A DNA stretch of 64,000 bases from Coturnix japonica (Eukaryota > Chordata > Aves > Galliformes > Phasianidae), in NCBI RefSeq assembly GCF_001577835.2, contig NC_029533.1, positions 74,031 to 138,030 on the forward strand, written 5' to 3'. Of this stretch, positions 25,746-40,700 are shown piece after piece. Numbering within the stretch: the stretch's first letter is position 1; each line of letters starts with the position of its first letter. The notes beneath the pieces are model-generated. The model was not told the origin of the DNA and did no database searches. It saw only the letters and a list, made by a program, of their open reading frames with translations. A program made the translations under genes and the position numbers.

Positions 25746-28700
25746 GTACTGGTAAGTGCACAAATAGCAAAATAGAGAAATGCATTAAGCAGCATTGCTG
25801 AAAATGCAAATATTCACATGATATTACTTGATTCACAGAAGTGTGTGACTCTTAAGACCTAAATGTAAACAGTCACTTGTAACTAGGTCTACAAATATTC
25901 AGGAATGAAGTAAATGGCTGCCTTTGTCCTCGACTGTTTTATATTGAAATGAGCCATAGAACAGCTTGTCCTGAGCTACTGCTGTGATTCATCACGGACT
26001 ACATAACTGAGAGGTCCTTTGGATGAAGGGGACCTGTGTTCACTCCCTTTTTCAGCCTGAAGGAAGACATGCACTTATTTCTGGAAACTGTACTAAGCAT
26101 AAGATAATGAGTCATCAAAGGAAAAAAAAGATGACTCCGATTTCTCCTTTAGAAACTGAGCCATGATGGAGAAAAACACAAAACAAAGGTGGCAGGACAG
26201 CTGGGGTCTTCTTACTTCTCACAGGATTGCTTGTGCCATAAGCTCAGCCATTAGACAAAAAAAGACAAGGAGACCAGGTTTCCCCTTGCTTACCTGGCAC
26301 TTGTAACCCTTACTTTACAGTTCTGAATTTATTCTCCAGTCTCTATGACTTCTGGATTCCTGACCTAAGACTAGAATAGCTTCAGAGGATACAGTCTTTT
26401 CCTGAAAAGTTGCACAGGGAAGAACAGAATCCACATCTCTTATTTGTGGTTGGATGCTCTAAGGCTTATGATTTTGCTTTCTTTCTTCATTATTAAAACA
26501 GACATATGATCTACAGATTTTTCACTGTACTCCCATCCTAGTTCAGTTCTTGGCTGATTCATCCAGTTATATTTCAAAAGGCCTGTTGCCAGACAAAATT
26601 TAGCACTGAAACTCCTTCATAGCTGAACTGCTTGGCTGAGGCCAATGGGCTGATATATAACAAGACTAAGTTCTCCACTTTGGCCACAACAACTCCAGAT
26701 AATGCTACAGGCTTAGGGTAGAGGGACTGGAAGACAATGTGGAAAAAATTGATCTGGGGTTGTTGGTCAACACTTGGCTAAACCTGAGCCATCAGTGTGC
26801 CCAGGTGGCCAAGAAGGCCAATGGCATCCTTGCTTGTATAAGAAATGGTGTTGGCAGCAGAAGCAGTAGGTGATTGTCCCTCTGTACTCAGCTCTAGTGA
26901 GGCCGCACCTTTGTGTGTGCTGTGTTCAGTTTTGGGCCCCTTTCTACAAGAAAGACATTGAAGCTCGGCAGTGCGGCTATAGAAGGGCAATGAAACTGGT
27001 GAGTAGTCTGGAGCACAAGTGGCTGAGGGAATTGGGATTGTTTTGACTGGAGGAGGCTCAGGGGGGACCTGATTGCTCTCTATAACTACCTGAAGGGAGC
27101 TGGGGGTTAGGTCTCCACCCCCATGTAACCATCAACAGGACTAGAGGGAATGGCCTCAAGTTGCACCAGGGTGGGTTCAGGTCGAACACAATATACCCTA
27201 GGAGAGTCAAGAAGCCAGGAAGAAAGACATCTACTGAGATGCTCTTTTAATCACAGACAATTGTTTTGCTTTTTGGTGTTCTTTCATATCTTGGAAGCCC
27301 TTCCCACTCCTTCCCTTCTCTTCTTCCTTTCTCTAAATGGTTGGTAAGAAGCTAAAGATCAATGATCTGTACTGAAACCCTGTCAGAAAAACACATGAGC
27401 AAAATGCAAAAGTGTGTTATGGTGGGAAGTGGCAATTGGAAACAATCCAAATGACCCAGGAAGCCAAAAAGCAGTGGCACATAGCAACATGTCAGAAGAC
27501 AGTGTTTTGTAAAAGAACTATTCATACTCAGAACTCCAGTTTTCAAGGTATAAAGTAAAAACTATTTTTCTCTAGTCAGCCTACACAATCTACACCTGTC
27601 CTAACTACCTGAATTCTGTACCCCCAATGAGATATGAGGGAAAGGGATCATAAGAATACATGTATAAATGTTAACAACTGTGTGTGGGTTGTAAGGCAGA
27701 TGGAGTCACAGATTCAAAGGTATAGTAGAATCATTAACAATGCACATGTTGTCTGTGGATTTTAGCAAAAGCACCCTAAAAAAGTTTCTGGGGAGAAAGT
27801 ATGCAAATTATCCTTGTTTCTTATTTCTCACCAAGATCAAAGTGTTACTGATCGTCATGGAAAACAAGGCAGGATATATTCTTCTACCTCGGATGGACAG
27901 AAAGTTGTGAAGCTCAGAGATGAGAACTTCAACTTATCCTAAAAAATGACAGAAAGATCAAAACTAAAAAACCCAGAAACCAGTACAATCAGCAATGTTG
28001 AAGTGCAGTTTGAAGTGTTTTGTCTTATCCTTATGTCCTGTGTGTGATGTGGTATCTGTGAATATTAAAACTAATGGAGTTGGTCTGAGATCCTGCCAGC
28101 TCCCAATCCTTTATTACTGAGAGAGCAACAGAAGTCACTACCAGAGAAAATGATTATCTGAGCTGAGAATCGGTGTTACAGGGGTCATGAAAAGTGTAAT
28201 ATCTTCTATTTATCAGCAGTCTTTGATGTGTACTCACTGACTGAGCACAGCTGGAAGCTGTTACACTTAGAAGACAGAGATCTTGGGATGATTTTAAACA
28301 CTACTAGCTCGTGGTGAAGCGTGTAAAACATGTTGCTATTGTGTACATCAAGGCAAAAAGAACCATTTCAAAAATATGCCATTTCTGCACTGTTCAGCAA
28401 ACAGAGTACTGTGAATGTATGAAGTCTGTTACATTTTCTAAAAACTCTTTCTATTCCAGAGCACAAGTGATCATATGTTGTTTCCATATGGTAGGATTGA
28501 TATTTCACGCACAATGAATCCACATGCTTGCAGGTTACTTTAAATGGTACATGATGTTTTTCATGATCATCCACTGTCTGAAACATTTTCTGTAAAACGT
28601 CTATTTGCTTCTCTCCCTAGGAATACGTTGTAATGGGACTTTTGATCAGTTTGTTTGCTGGCCGTACTCAACCCCAGGAAAAGTATCTGTTCCTTGTCCT

Positions 28701-31700
28701 TCGTATTTGCCATGGCTGGAAAATGGTAATGTAAAAGCTGTAATTTTTCTTGGAGTTTATGCTAGCAATCCAGACACATGACAAATAGTTCTGGTCTATT
28801 TTGTTCCAGTGTCCAGTGACTTCTTTTCTGACTTGAGACACGGAATTACAATCAATGTCTAATTATTTACCTTTTTTTTTACCCTTCACAGAATCACAGA
28901 ATCACAGAATGACCTGTGTTGGAAGGGACCTCAAGGATCATGAAGTTCCAACCTGGCAGGGCCACCAAACTTCCACAATTACTAGATCAGGTTGCCCAGG
29001 GCCCCGTCCAACCTGGTCTTGAACACCTCCAAGGACGGGGCATCCACAACCTCCCTGGGCAGCCTGTTCCAGGGCCTAACCACTCTCCTAGTGAAGAACT
29101 TCCCCCTAACATCCAACCTAAATCTTCCCTCTTTCAACTTAAAACCATTTCCCCTAGTCCTGCTATTGTCAGCCCTTTCGAAGAGTTTACTCCCCTCCTG
29201 GGAGTAAGTTCCCTTCAGGTATTGAAAGGCTGCAATGAGGTCACCCCGCAACCTTCTTTTCTCTAGGCTGAAAAAACCCAACTCCCTCAGCCTGTCCTCA
29301 TAGGGGAGGTGCTCCAGCCCCCTGTTCACCCTTATTTACCACTGATGGAGTTCAGTGCTTCATCTCTGCACTGTCAAAGCAAAATTTCCAAGAATGCATA
29401 ACTGTACAGTCAGGCCTTGACTGGCAGTAACAGATTTGGGGTTCACCTTCTGGGATGTCCACTGATCCAAGAGATTAAGCACTCACATAGAAGAATGGAA
29501 AAGACAAACCAATGGGTTTGAGCAGTCCGCCCTCCGGTGCAATATGCTGCACCAACAGCAAGTGGTGCATTGAATAAAAAGGTTTTCCAAGCTGCACTCT
29601 CCCGGACAGAGTGGAGCAGGAAGGCCCTCCTGGAAGGGAAAAATAGTAACATCTTCAGGAGCAAAACCATTTGAAAGCGAACAGCCTTCCTTTTCTCCAA
29701 AAGGAATAAAAAAGCATTATTACCAGCACATTCTAGCAATTCTGACTCCTCCTGTTTAGTGTTCCTTTGCTACACCCATGTAGTCATATTTTGTAGTCAT
29801 ATTTGTAATGCCTCTTAGAAGAACCAATTGTGCTTGTGTTCTTTGGTTGGGCATCTACCATGGGCTGCTTATCCAAGCTTTCTCCAGTCTACCCCACAAA
29901 TGATTTAATAGGAAATGTCAACATCCATCTTTTTTGGGGCTGCTGAGCTCCAAAACAGGGAAGAACAACTTTTATCTATTCTCTCAAATACCTACTTCTT
30001 CCAACCACTAATAACAAATTCAGCTGTTCAAAACAAACATGGTAGCATCTTACTTCCTTCCCTGTAATAGAGACTCCTTGTTGTTGTTTTTGTTTGTTTG
30101 TTTGTTTGGTTTGGTTTTTTCCCCAATTTTTTTCTGTTTGAATTTCTGGAAAAACAACCTGTAAGACATTTGTCTGGGAAAATGTTGATCACAGCCTGAA
30201 CCTCTGATTAACCACCTGAGGCAAGCAATGAGTCACCTGCGGGAGCACAGGTGAAGGTAATTCAATTCAATTCAATTCAATGAAGCCAAGCTCCACCTCT
30301 CCTAGATCCCATTTAAGGGCTGACTGCCACTAAGGCAGGATCTCTTTCTGTGGCAATTCTTATTTGTGGAGTTTACTGTGAACCTTCAACATTGGGGAGC
30401 ATTTTGTATTTATCATAGATTATCTTTCTATCTCCATAATCTTTCACAAAAAACATGTGTTTAACCTCTGTTTACCTATTGTTTTGTACAATTGTGTGAC
30501 TGGCAATTGTGTGACTGTACAACATTGCACCAGATCATGAAGCTTTCCACTCTGATCACAATGGGGAATACCAATGCTAATTCGTAATAGGTTGGGATAC
30601 GTTCTCATCCGTGCCCCAGTGTCTTAGGAGAAGAGTCACAGAGACAGTCTGTTCTAAGGATTCTGTGAATCTGGGGTTACCTGCAGGCCCATCATCACAC
30701 TTCCAAGGTACAGCTGTGTTTGTCCTAGAACATAACTGGACTTGAATCAGAAACGTTTGTGGGCTTGAGGTAGATTTTTTTTTTCTGATTTGATATCATT
30801 GCACTGGAAGATCTGAGTACTCTAGAATTAAGATTTTGAACCATGTTTCATATGAACTCCTTATTTTTTCAGTGTCAAGTTTAAATATCTGCTCCAGCTA
30901 TGGTCCACATTAATTTTAGCTCCTTTTCCAGGCTCTTGAATCCCAAGCTCCATTCTTGCAGTCAGGTTCCTACATGACCATTCTGAAGATTAGAGTTTAT
31001 GAACTGTTGCTGAATTTCTCCCTAATGCTAATACAGAAGAGCTCACAAAGCGTCCTTTTATCTCTCCCGCTTTGTATCTGGCATTGGTCAGTTTATTGCC
31101 TTTAGAGCTATCCTGGCACTGGAGTGGGACCACACTACAGCAGAGTGCTTTCTGAATGAAAGCTTAGGAAGGTCATTCTCTAAATAAAATAACATAAGCC
31201 CTGATATCCCTCCTGATCTGATGTGAATTTCTGGGATCTCTTAGCTTTTGGTCCTAGACAGGAATGTTTTCTTCCTCTGATACGCTTTTACTGCTTAGAA
31301 AGATATTGGTCATACTGTGTCAATGGTGTCCTTAAAGAGTTGCCATCTCTATACTGTATGCCAATGTGCTTGTAAATGTGTAGGTCATTTCCTGCTTGGG
31401 GAATCTGTTAAAACTCCACTACTTGTTGGACTATAGAATGTGCACTGAACATGGGTAGGCAATCCTCACACAAAACTACTGCACCATCACAGCAAACTGT
31501 GCTTCATAAGCAGTTCTTTCAGTTTCAGTCACTCTAAGTAAAATTAGATATTCTGGTGGTTGCTACTATTCTGCTATTCTGGTAACAGCTGCATGGACAG
31601 CTGTTATGAGATCCCCTCTTAGCCTTCTCACACCAAACAGCCCCAAGTCTCTCTGCCTTTCCTCATAAGGGAGATGCTCCAGGCCTTGACCATCTTTCCC

Positions 31701-34700
31701 TGTCTGCCTTGAGCTGAGGAGCACAGAACTGGACACAGTACTCCAGATGTGACCTCATCAGAGCAGAAGGGAGAGCCTTCCTCACACTACTGACCACACT
31801 CTTTGTAATGCACTATACACCACTGGCCTTCTTGGCCTTGAGGGCACAATGCTCATGGTCACCCCGATGGCCACCAGAATCCCTAGGTCCTTCTCTGCAG
31901 AGCACCTTTCCAGCAGGTCAGCACCTGTCCTGTACAGATGCATGTGGTTATTCCTCCTCAGATGTAGGACTCTTCACATGCGCTCTTCACTTGTTGAATC
32001 TCATAAGGTTCCTCTCTGCCCGACACTCTAATCTGTCCAGGTCCCACTGAATGGCAGGACAGCCTTCCAGTGTGTCAGCCACTCCTCCGAGCTTTTTATC
32101 ATCAGAACATGCTGAGGATAGACTCTGTCCTTTTATTTAGGTTGTTGATGAAGATATTGAGGCAAGACTGGACCCAGCACTGTCCACTGGGGAACACTAC
32201 TAGCTAAAGGCCTCCAACTCGATTCTGTGTCATTGATCACAACTCTCTGAGCTCTGCCATTCAGCCAGATCTCACTCCACCTCACCATCCACTCACCTAT
32301 CTCACACCTTGTTTCATAACAAGGATGTTGTAGGAGATGATGTCAAACACCGTGCTGAAGTCCAGGTACCCAACGTGCACTGCTCCCTCCCCATCTACCC
32401 AGCCAGTGAGGCCACCACAGAGGCTACCTGGTTGGTCAAGCATGATTACCCCTAGGTGAATCCATCTTAACTACTCCTGATAACTTTTTTCTATTCTAAC
32501 TTCTTGGAGACTGGCACCAAGAATAAGTAACTCCATCACCTTTCAGGGGACAGAGCTGAGGCTAAAAGGCATGTAGTTTCTCAGATCCTTCTTCTTGCCC
32601 TTTTTGAAAACTGAGGTGACATTGGCAATCCGCCCTGCTTTCCTCTATTCAAATATGAAAAAGATATTGTCAAACACAAAGTAAAATGTGTTTTTGGTGT
32701 TTTGGTGGTTTTTTGTTTGTTTGTTTGTTTGTTTGTCTGCATTTGAGCAACGGTTTATTGCTGTGGTATAAGGGACAAATCCTTAAAGTGTTCATGAAAA
32801 ATGAAATCTTTATTTTCACCTTTAAGACTAAAGCTCTATTTACTTTCAGGAAGTGCAGGAAATGTATACAGAGTCTGCTTAGATGAAGGAACTTGGCAAA
32901 CGAAGGAAAACTCCACAGACATTTGGCGTGACAGTTCAGAATGTTCTGAGAAAAATAATCTCCAAAAAAGTGTAAGCATGATGTTTTATACTGTGGTTTG
33001 ATACTATAATCTTCTTAATCCGTTCTTGAATAACTGATAAAATATTTCTGTTGAATACCTGTAAAGATGTTCAGATTTCATTTGGATTACCAAATTGAAA
33101 ACTGCTAAGAAGAAGCAGAGGAAGAAAGATTAAGGAAGGAGATTCCTACTTTACATGAGACAAATTGTTTTCTGTTTAGAGTCCAGCATTCACATGTGCT
33201 GAATCCCTCGTAATAAAATTGAAATAAAAAATCTGCAATATATCTAGCAAATAGCTTGGAGGACTGGAAGTCAGACAAAGCCAGACTCCCAACCCCCATG
33301 ACCTCCTGAGCCTTTTAGCACAGCAGTTCAAGCTGGAAACCAGGGGTCCTGATGCCTTGTCACCTTGCTCAGCTGTGTAATGCCTTGCAATGAATGCAGC
33401 AGTTTCAGATAACAGTAAAGCATGTAGCTGAACTGGTTTCAGCTTCTTGTAACTTCTTTTGCCATACTGTTCGGCTTTGCTGATCTCAAAATGAAGTCTG
33501 TTTGGTGAGCAGTATTACTACTGAACACCTTATTAATTTAGCTTTTGCTACCTTGGTAGGCATTATTGATGTTTATTACTTCATTGATTTTATTTTTATT
33601 AGTAATTTATTGATCATGTCTTATTTATTAAGCAAGATTATTTCAGGATTACCAAGACCTTAGTAAACTCTTTATACAGCAAATATATGGTTTTCCAACT
33701 TCATAGTTTATTCAAGTATGATAAACTTAAAGTACTTAGTTTTTCTGCAGACTGTTGACTATCCTGGATTGTAAACTTGTGGGTGGAAGATTACCACATT
33801 AATTCATCAGGTGTGACAACAAGAGAACAAGAGGTTTCTCTGAAAGCTTCAGCCAGCTTTCCAAACAAACCTAAATGTGTGTTTATACCACGTAATTATA
33901 TTTAGTCAAAAGCCACAAGCTGTTAGGAATAACCCAAAGATTGTATCCATCCACATCTGATGAATCGTCTTCATTTCATTTGCTTCAGATTTGAAAAAAT
34001 GTTGTAGCCAAAATAATTCATCCTGTTGGAATCTTTTCATGGAGCTGAGTGACTAAGGAACATCCCTTGGGAATCTCCGGCTGTGCCTCTGGGCTTCCTC
34101 TCCAAAGGTTCCACCAGCAGGCACAGCTCACTCTGCTATCCAGATAGTGCTTATTAGCATATACTGATTAGAGATAACTAACTGGCAGGAGGAGAGTGTG
34201 ACAGTCAGGGTCTGAATGGATAGTTCTTGTACTCACAAGACCAATGTGTATCTTGTGTCCCCAGATCACACAGTGACTGCATTTCAGTGCATAGGTGGAG
34301 TTCACTCTGCAGTTATGAAACATTAGGATCCATTTAATTTATGTAATTATTTTAATGACTAATAGTCATTAAGACTCAGAATTGGATTTGTGCAAGAGAA
34401 TTCTGGAAATGGGACCTTGCAATGCCTTCAAATTTGAGAAGAAACTTAGTCTGTTCTCCAGGGTCTCTCCCACAGGGTTTTCATGAGGAAATGCAGGGAT
34501 CAGACATCAGAAATTTGCCCTGGCTGTGCTGCAACACAAATAAATTGGACTCAGAAGCTTCTGGTTTATGTTCATTCCCTACTTACCTGCCTACATATAC
34601 ATATACAAAGCTCCTCTTTCTTTTTTTCATTTCCTAGGAAGAAGAACATAAATTACTTACCACACTACAGTTGTTGTACACTATAGGATATTATTTTTCT

Positions 34701-37700
34701 CTAATCTCACTGGTTTTAGCTCTCCTTATACTTTCTTTGCTCAGGTTAGTATGATTTTGCATGCATTTTTAAATTATAAAATACAATATGCACACTGTTT
34801 TTGTATAGTTGGATTTAGTATTTCTGATGTAAGTTATAGAGGAAATTCCTGTATAAAATCAGTTGATGGCAGCAATATGATTATAATAGTATTTTTTGTT
34901 GTTGTTTTCTTTGAATTAAATATGCTCCAGAGTATTTATACCTTTTTTCCCCACAGAAAACTTCACTGCACAAGAAACTACATCCATATTAATTTATTTG
35001 CATCTTTCATCTTGCGTGCCACAGCCATTCTTATTAAAGACAATGTACTTCACAAGATTTACTCCAAAAGACCAAATGATGAAACTGGATGGATATTATA
35101 CCTCAGTCCTGAGGTAACTCCTTAGTTCATTTCTAATAGTAAATGTGTCTTCCCAGTGGCTGTAACAGCTACCATTTTAGAAGTTTGCCATATGTTTAGA
35201 CACTTGTACATAAGAAAAACAATTTTTTTTTCACACTTGTAGCCTTAGGAAGAATTCAATGAAGTTATTCAGCACTTACGTAAGAATTCTTACATTAATT
35301 CATTCTAGGTATCCATACCAAAATGCAGTGTACACAAATATTGCAGTTAACACTGTGTTAAATGTGTTTACTGTGAAAGTACACATAGGGGAACACATAA
35401 TTCAAAGACTTTTCAGTACTAGGAAAATGTGTGAATTTTCAGAGTCAGTTCTGAACACAACAGCCACTGTAGAGTCACTTTCACAGAATCCCATATGGTT
35501 GAACTGCAAGGGACTTCACATCCCCCCCCAGCGCCATCCCTGCCCTGGGTTGGCTGTCCTCCCATCTCAGACCCATCCATGGCCTCTGGGCACCTTCAGG
35601 GATGGGGAACCCACAACTCTCAAGGCAGCAGTGCCAGGGCCTCACCACTTCTGAGTGAAGAATTTCTTCTTAATAGCTAACCTAAATCTCTCCTCTTTAG
35701 TTTAAAACCATTGCCCTTGTCCTGACGCTATCAGACTATGTAAAAAATTGGTCTCTCTCCTGTTTTTAATCTCCCTTTAAGTACTGGAGTGTGTCAATGA
35801 GATCCCTTTGAAGCCTTCTCTTCTCCAAGCTGAACAAGATGTACTCCTTCAGCCTTTCTCCACAGGAGAGGTGCTCCATCCCTCTGAGCATCTCCATGGT
35901 TTCATAGTTTCATAGTTTCGTGCGGGTTGGAAGGGACCTTAGAGATCATCGAGTCCAACCCCCGGGATTCGAGCCTCTGTGTAGCAGAGCGGCACTTCTA
36001 CCACTTGCGCCACAGGGGGGATTCGAACTCCGGGCCCCAGTGTTGCAAGGCGGTGTCCTTAACCACTGCGCCACCGGGGCACACATGGTCCTTCAGCAGC
36101 TCCAACAGATCTGCAATCTTCTTGTGCTGGAGGCCCCAGGCCTGGGCACAGTGCTCCAGGTGGGGTCTCACAAGGGCGGAATAGTTATGCTGATCTCCTT
36201 GTACACCAGGAGCACTTATCTTCTAGTAAACAATAAATTTAATACTCCTCAGTGCTTCCCCTTGTTCCCAAGTATCAACCCCGGCATGAACTTTGAGTGG
36301 TTTCCAGAATCTTAGTGCATCCCGAGTTGGAAGGGACCCACAAGAATCATAGAATCATAGAACTATAGAATGTCTTGGGTTGGAGGAAAATGATGATGAT
36401 CTTGAAGATCATATAGATCCAACCCCTCTGCAATGGGGGATCATCAAGTCCAACTCCTGGTTCCACACTATACTAATATCAAATCATAGGACTGAAACTT
36501 CACTGAATGCTTTTTGAACTCTGGTTCTACCCCTTTTTTTTCTTGAAAGGCAGAGACATATCCAACCTAACTGCATCATGTTTACCTCTATTTCCAGAAG
36601 GTTCAGATCTCCCAAAATAACAGCAGCTCAGTATCTTGATAGACATGACTGAAATACACATGTATCACAGCCACATACTGGTTTTAAAATGATTGCTGAA
36701 GTAACAAGGGAAAATTGGATTTGTCAGAGCTTTTATGTATTACGGTGGTTCCTGGTCTTTCATTCCTACAGATTCTAATCATTTGCAGAACTGCTCAGTT
36801 CTTCATGCACTATTTTGTTGGAGCAAATTATTTTTGGCTATTAGTAGAAGGAATTTATCTGCATACATTGTTGATTACTGCTGTGCTCTCAGAAAGAAGA
36901 CTGCTGCAGACATACATAGTGATAGGATGGGGTGAGTACCTAACAATTTCAAAATTCTTGATTCTGTGGCATTTTTTTCAAGTCATTGGTGAATATTTTC
37001 TAATGTCAGAGGAAATGAAGTTTCTTTTTTGTTCTGAAACCAGCATTTGTCAATACAAGTATATCAGGAGTGACATGATAGTTGCAGCTTAGTTTGATTT
37101 GCAGATGGAGGTAATAACTTGGTTTACCTGAAAACAACAGCCTAATAGAATGAGAAGAAAATTTACTATGTTTGGTAATATTCTCTACCAGTGTAGAATA
37201 TTAAAGCACTATCAGCACCTTCAGTTTCTACATTTGAATTACAGCATCTATGTGGTCATGATGTCTACACATTTAACACTTTTACTTTTTTTTATGTATT
37301 CACCTTCTGAGCACAGCAAAGCTGAGTGTGCTTTAAGTTAGAGGACAGTTCAAAACACTACGTGATTCAGATCCTGTATTTCAGACATTTTTTCATGGAA
37401 GAAAGACAACATAAAGGCAATTACAAGCATTTGAACAATGTTGTGTAAATTATTTTCTCTTTTTTTTTCATTTCTCATGAGAGAAGTGCATAATTGGACA
37501 GTTGTTTCTTTCTCACTTAGCATAATTCTGTATACAGACTGAACAAAAGGGAAAGTCAAGGTTTCCTAATTCCCAATAATCATCTAAAATCTGCCTGTAC
37601 AACTTGCAACTCTTAGAAGGTTTTTTATGAAGATTTCAAAATATAATTTCAGAATATGTGTAGATTTGGTGCAGGACATACTGATTCAATAGCTGATGGA

Positions 37701-40700
37701 CTGACCTGAGGAAAATGACAGGGTAGATGACCATAAGAATATCTGCTGATCATAAAGCTTTATCAGTGTATAGATTTATTAGATCACTTACTAACACCAT
37801 TCAGTTTAATTTTTCAAATGCAGAATTGCATATCCAGGACTGTAGGATTGTCACAGAGTAATCTAGATCCGTCTATGTCCGTGACAGGGGGACAGTAGGC
37901 CTGTAAGCCCCCTGACCCCAAAAATGGGAAGGGTAAAGGGTAAGGGGTAGGGAGATGGGAGCTGGTCTCAAGAAAACAAAGCAGTGGCAACGATCTAAGG
38001 AGGAAAACTTATCATACTAACTATGATATCAGAATGCAAGATAACACAATATAATACAATCTAACTGAAATTGAGGCTAATAAATCAAGTAAAATAAGCG
38101 AGAGAGAATTTTTGAAGACTAAGAAGCCCACTTTGAAATGGAAGACGTATGGCTTTTCCAACACCCACACCTGCTGCCAGGAGTAAAAGAGAGAGCGAGC
38201 GTCACTTCCATGATGTATTTCTCTCTCTTCCATGATGTATTTTCCTCTCTTCCACGATGTATATTCCTCTCTGACTGTGAGGTCCTCTGGGACGTGTACT
38301 TCTTCTAAATAGATTCTAAATAGATTATTCCATATTTTCTCTGCTTTACTGCATACTAAAATATCTACCTGGAATAAAGAGGTACATTTTAAAGATCTGT
38401 TTAGACTCAAACAAAGATAAACAAATGCAATATCAGCTAAGATTGAAATTATAATAATAATTACAGTTGGAGTGGGGGGAAAAAAAAAAAAAAACAAAAA
38501 AACTTTTAAAAATGCTTAAAATAAATCTTTGTTTATTGTTATAAATGCTGTTGTTATAAATTCCTTGTCAATTTGACAGTAATTCATGTCATTCAGTTCC
38601 AGGTGTCTGATGTTGTTCAAGACTGTAATAATCACAGGGAATTAAGACAGTTCCTTTTACTTCTTTTTGGTGCCTGTGCTATCTCTTGATATTTTAAATA
38701 GGAATTGGATAGCATCTAAGAAACAAATGTCCTTCTGGAATAATTAAGTGAATTCCAGTTAAGGCCATGTTTCCTGTATTTACAGATGTATTTTTTAAAT
38801 ATATACATATATATTTTATTAAATAGAAACATTTCTGTAGAAAAATACCAATTCTTTCAGCAGGATTCAAAACAGGGTTTCAGAATAAACTGGCAAATTT
38901 TACTGAACTAACAAACATCAGTTCCTTTTGCTAAACAAATATATGTAAATTTGTATTGAACTCTAATGCTACATTAGACTATATCTTAAGGTTAGTCTAT
39001 CTGGTAGAGTGAGGGACTCATTTTATCTAAACAAGTTAAATTTATGTGGGTAATATCTACATTCTTCCTAGAACTAAAGGAAGAAGACAAGAAGGAACAG
39101 AACTGTGGAGATCATCTGGTCTCTTCCTAGATCTAGTGAGCATTGTCCAGACAAACATGTTTTTGTATGGAAATCTGTTTGATTTGTTTTTAATAAAATG
39201 GTTTTCCAGAAAGAACCTCTGCTTCTTAAAAAACAAAAACAAAAAAACACCGAAACTTCACTGAAAATGACCACCACAAGACTGAAATATTTTCACTCTT
39301 GGTGTTTCATTGGAAAGTTTGAACTTTCCCATGTCGTAAGCCCCTTCTTAATTCAAAGTTACAAGAGTTTGCTCAAAACCAGTACGGCTCTGATTATTTG
39401 GAGGAATGGAAATGCCACTACTCATTTGTGTCCACATTTCAGTGCTTGATTGTGATGAATATTTTCTTTATACCTAAAGCTGAACTTTGCTGCTACAGCT
39501 GTTGCCTGTTTTCTACCATTCTTTTGTTATGCACCTCCTGCTCTATGTGCTTCTGCTATCGTTAATATTGAAGACAACAGTTGGGCTTCCTCTTCAACTT
39601 TTCTTCTTAAGGCTGAAGACATTTAATTCTCTCAGTCTCTTCTACATGATGCACTACAGGTCCCAGTAGTCTTGTTAGCTTCTGCTGGAGTATTTGTATT
39701 TCTAGTTCATCTACATCAGGGACTTTAAATTTAAATTTAAATGTTGGCAACATTTCTGTATTTATGTATGTACATACAATGTGCGCACTGAAAATGTGAT
39801 ATTCAATTACACAGTGAATTTTCTTATTTTCTTCGAGGTGCAAACGAGGGAAAACAGGAACAAGTTGTCTTTTGTACAGTATCTTAGTACAATGCTGAAA
39901 ATCATATGTCTTTGCACCAGGGTTCATTGTAGTATGTATTTATTTTGTATCAATTATTCTGCAAGCTTGGCTGTAATACCTCTTTTTCTTTCTTTTCCTT
40001 TTCTTTTTTTTTTTTAACAGTTGTTCCTATTCTGTTTGTCGCCCCCTGGGGAATAAGCAGATCAAAACTGGAGAACACAGGGTACGTAACTAAGCTAAAC
40101 TGTTTTAGAATACTGGTTTTCAGTTTGCTTAATTTTTTCCCAGAAGCTTTTGACAGTAATTGACAAAACTATTGGCTACTGGATTATACTAAGATTATAC
40201 AGCACATAATTAGACTTGCTAGATTTTAAGTTTCATTTTTTTTCACATTTAACTACTGGAAATTAATGAATTCAATTATACATTAATCAAGAAGGAAAAT
40301 GAGCACTCACTGTTCTCAGATGAAAACTATTTTATCTGTTTTTCACTCATGGGAGGCAATTTTCCTGCACAAACATCTTCCCTGGGAGCTTCATAGCAAG
40401 AAAAGAAGATCAGTGTTTTCTCTGGAGACCATCTGTGTTTTGAGTTTTATTAACATTCAATGCCAGATTGGAAAAAAATATATAAATATATTAGTTATAG
40501 TAGATAATTACAAAATCTCATAGAATTAGAGGTTATACAGGCCTTAAATGTCAAGCAGTTGTCCCACAGGTTTACAGCAAGCTAACTGGCAAAGAAAAGA
40601 ATCATAGAATCATAGAATGGCTATGGGTTGGGAGGGACGTCAACAATCATTCATTTCTACCCCCTGCTGTGGGCAGGGTTGCCAACCACTAGATCAAGCA

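Noticed and set aside
28982-29329. 115-codon minus-strand ORF in GLP2R intron 3
   Set aside because: It is the CR1 3' region, whose repeats often leave open frames.
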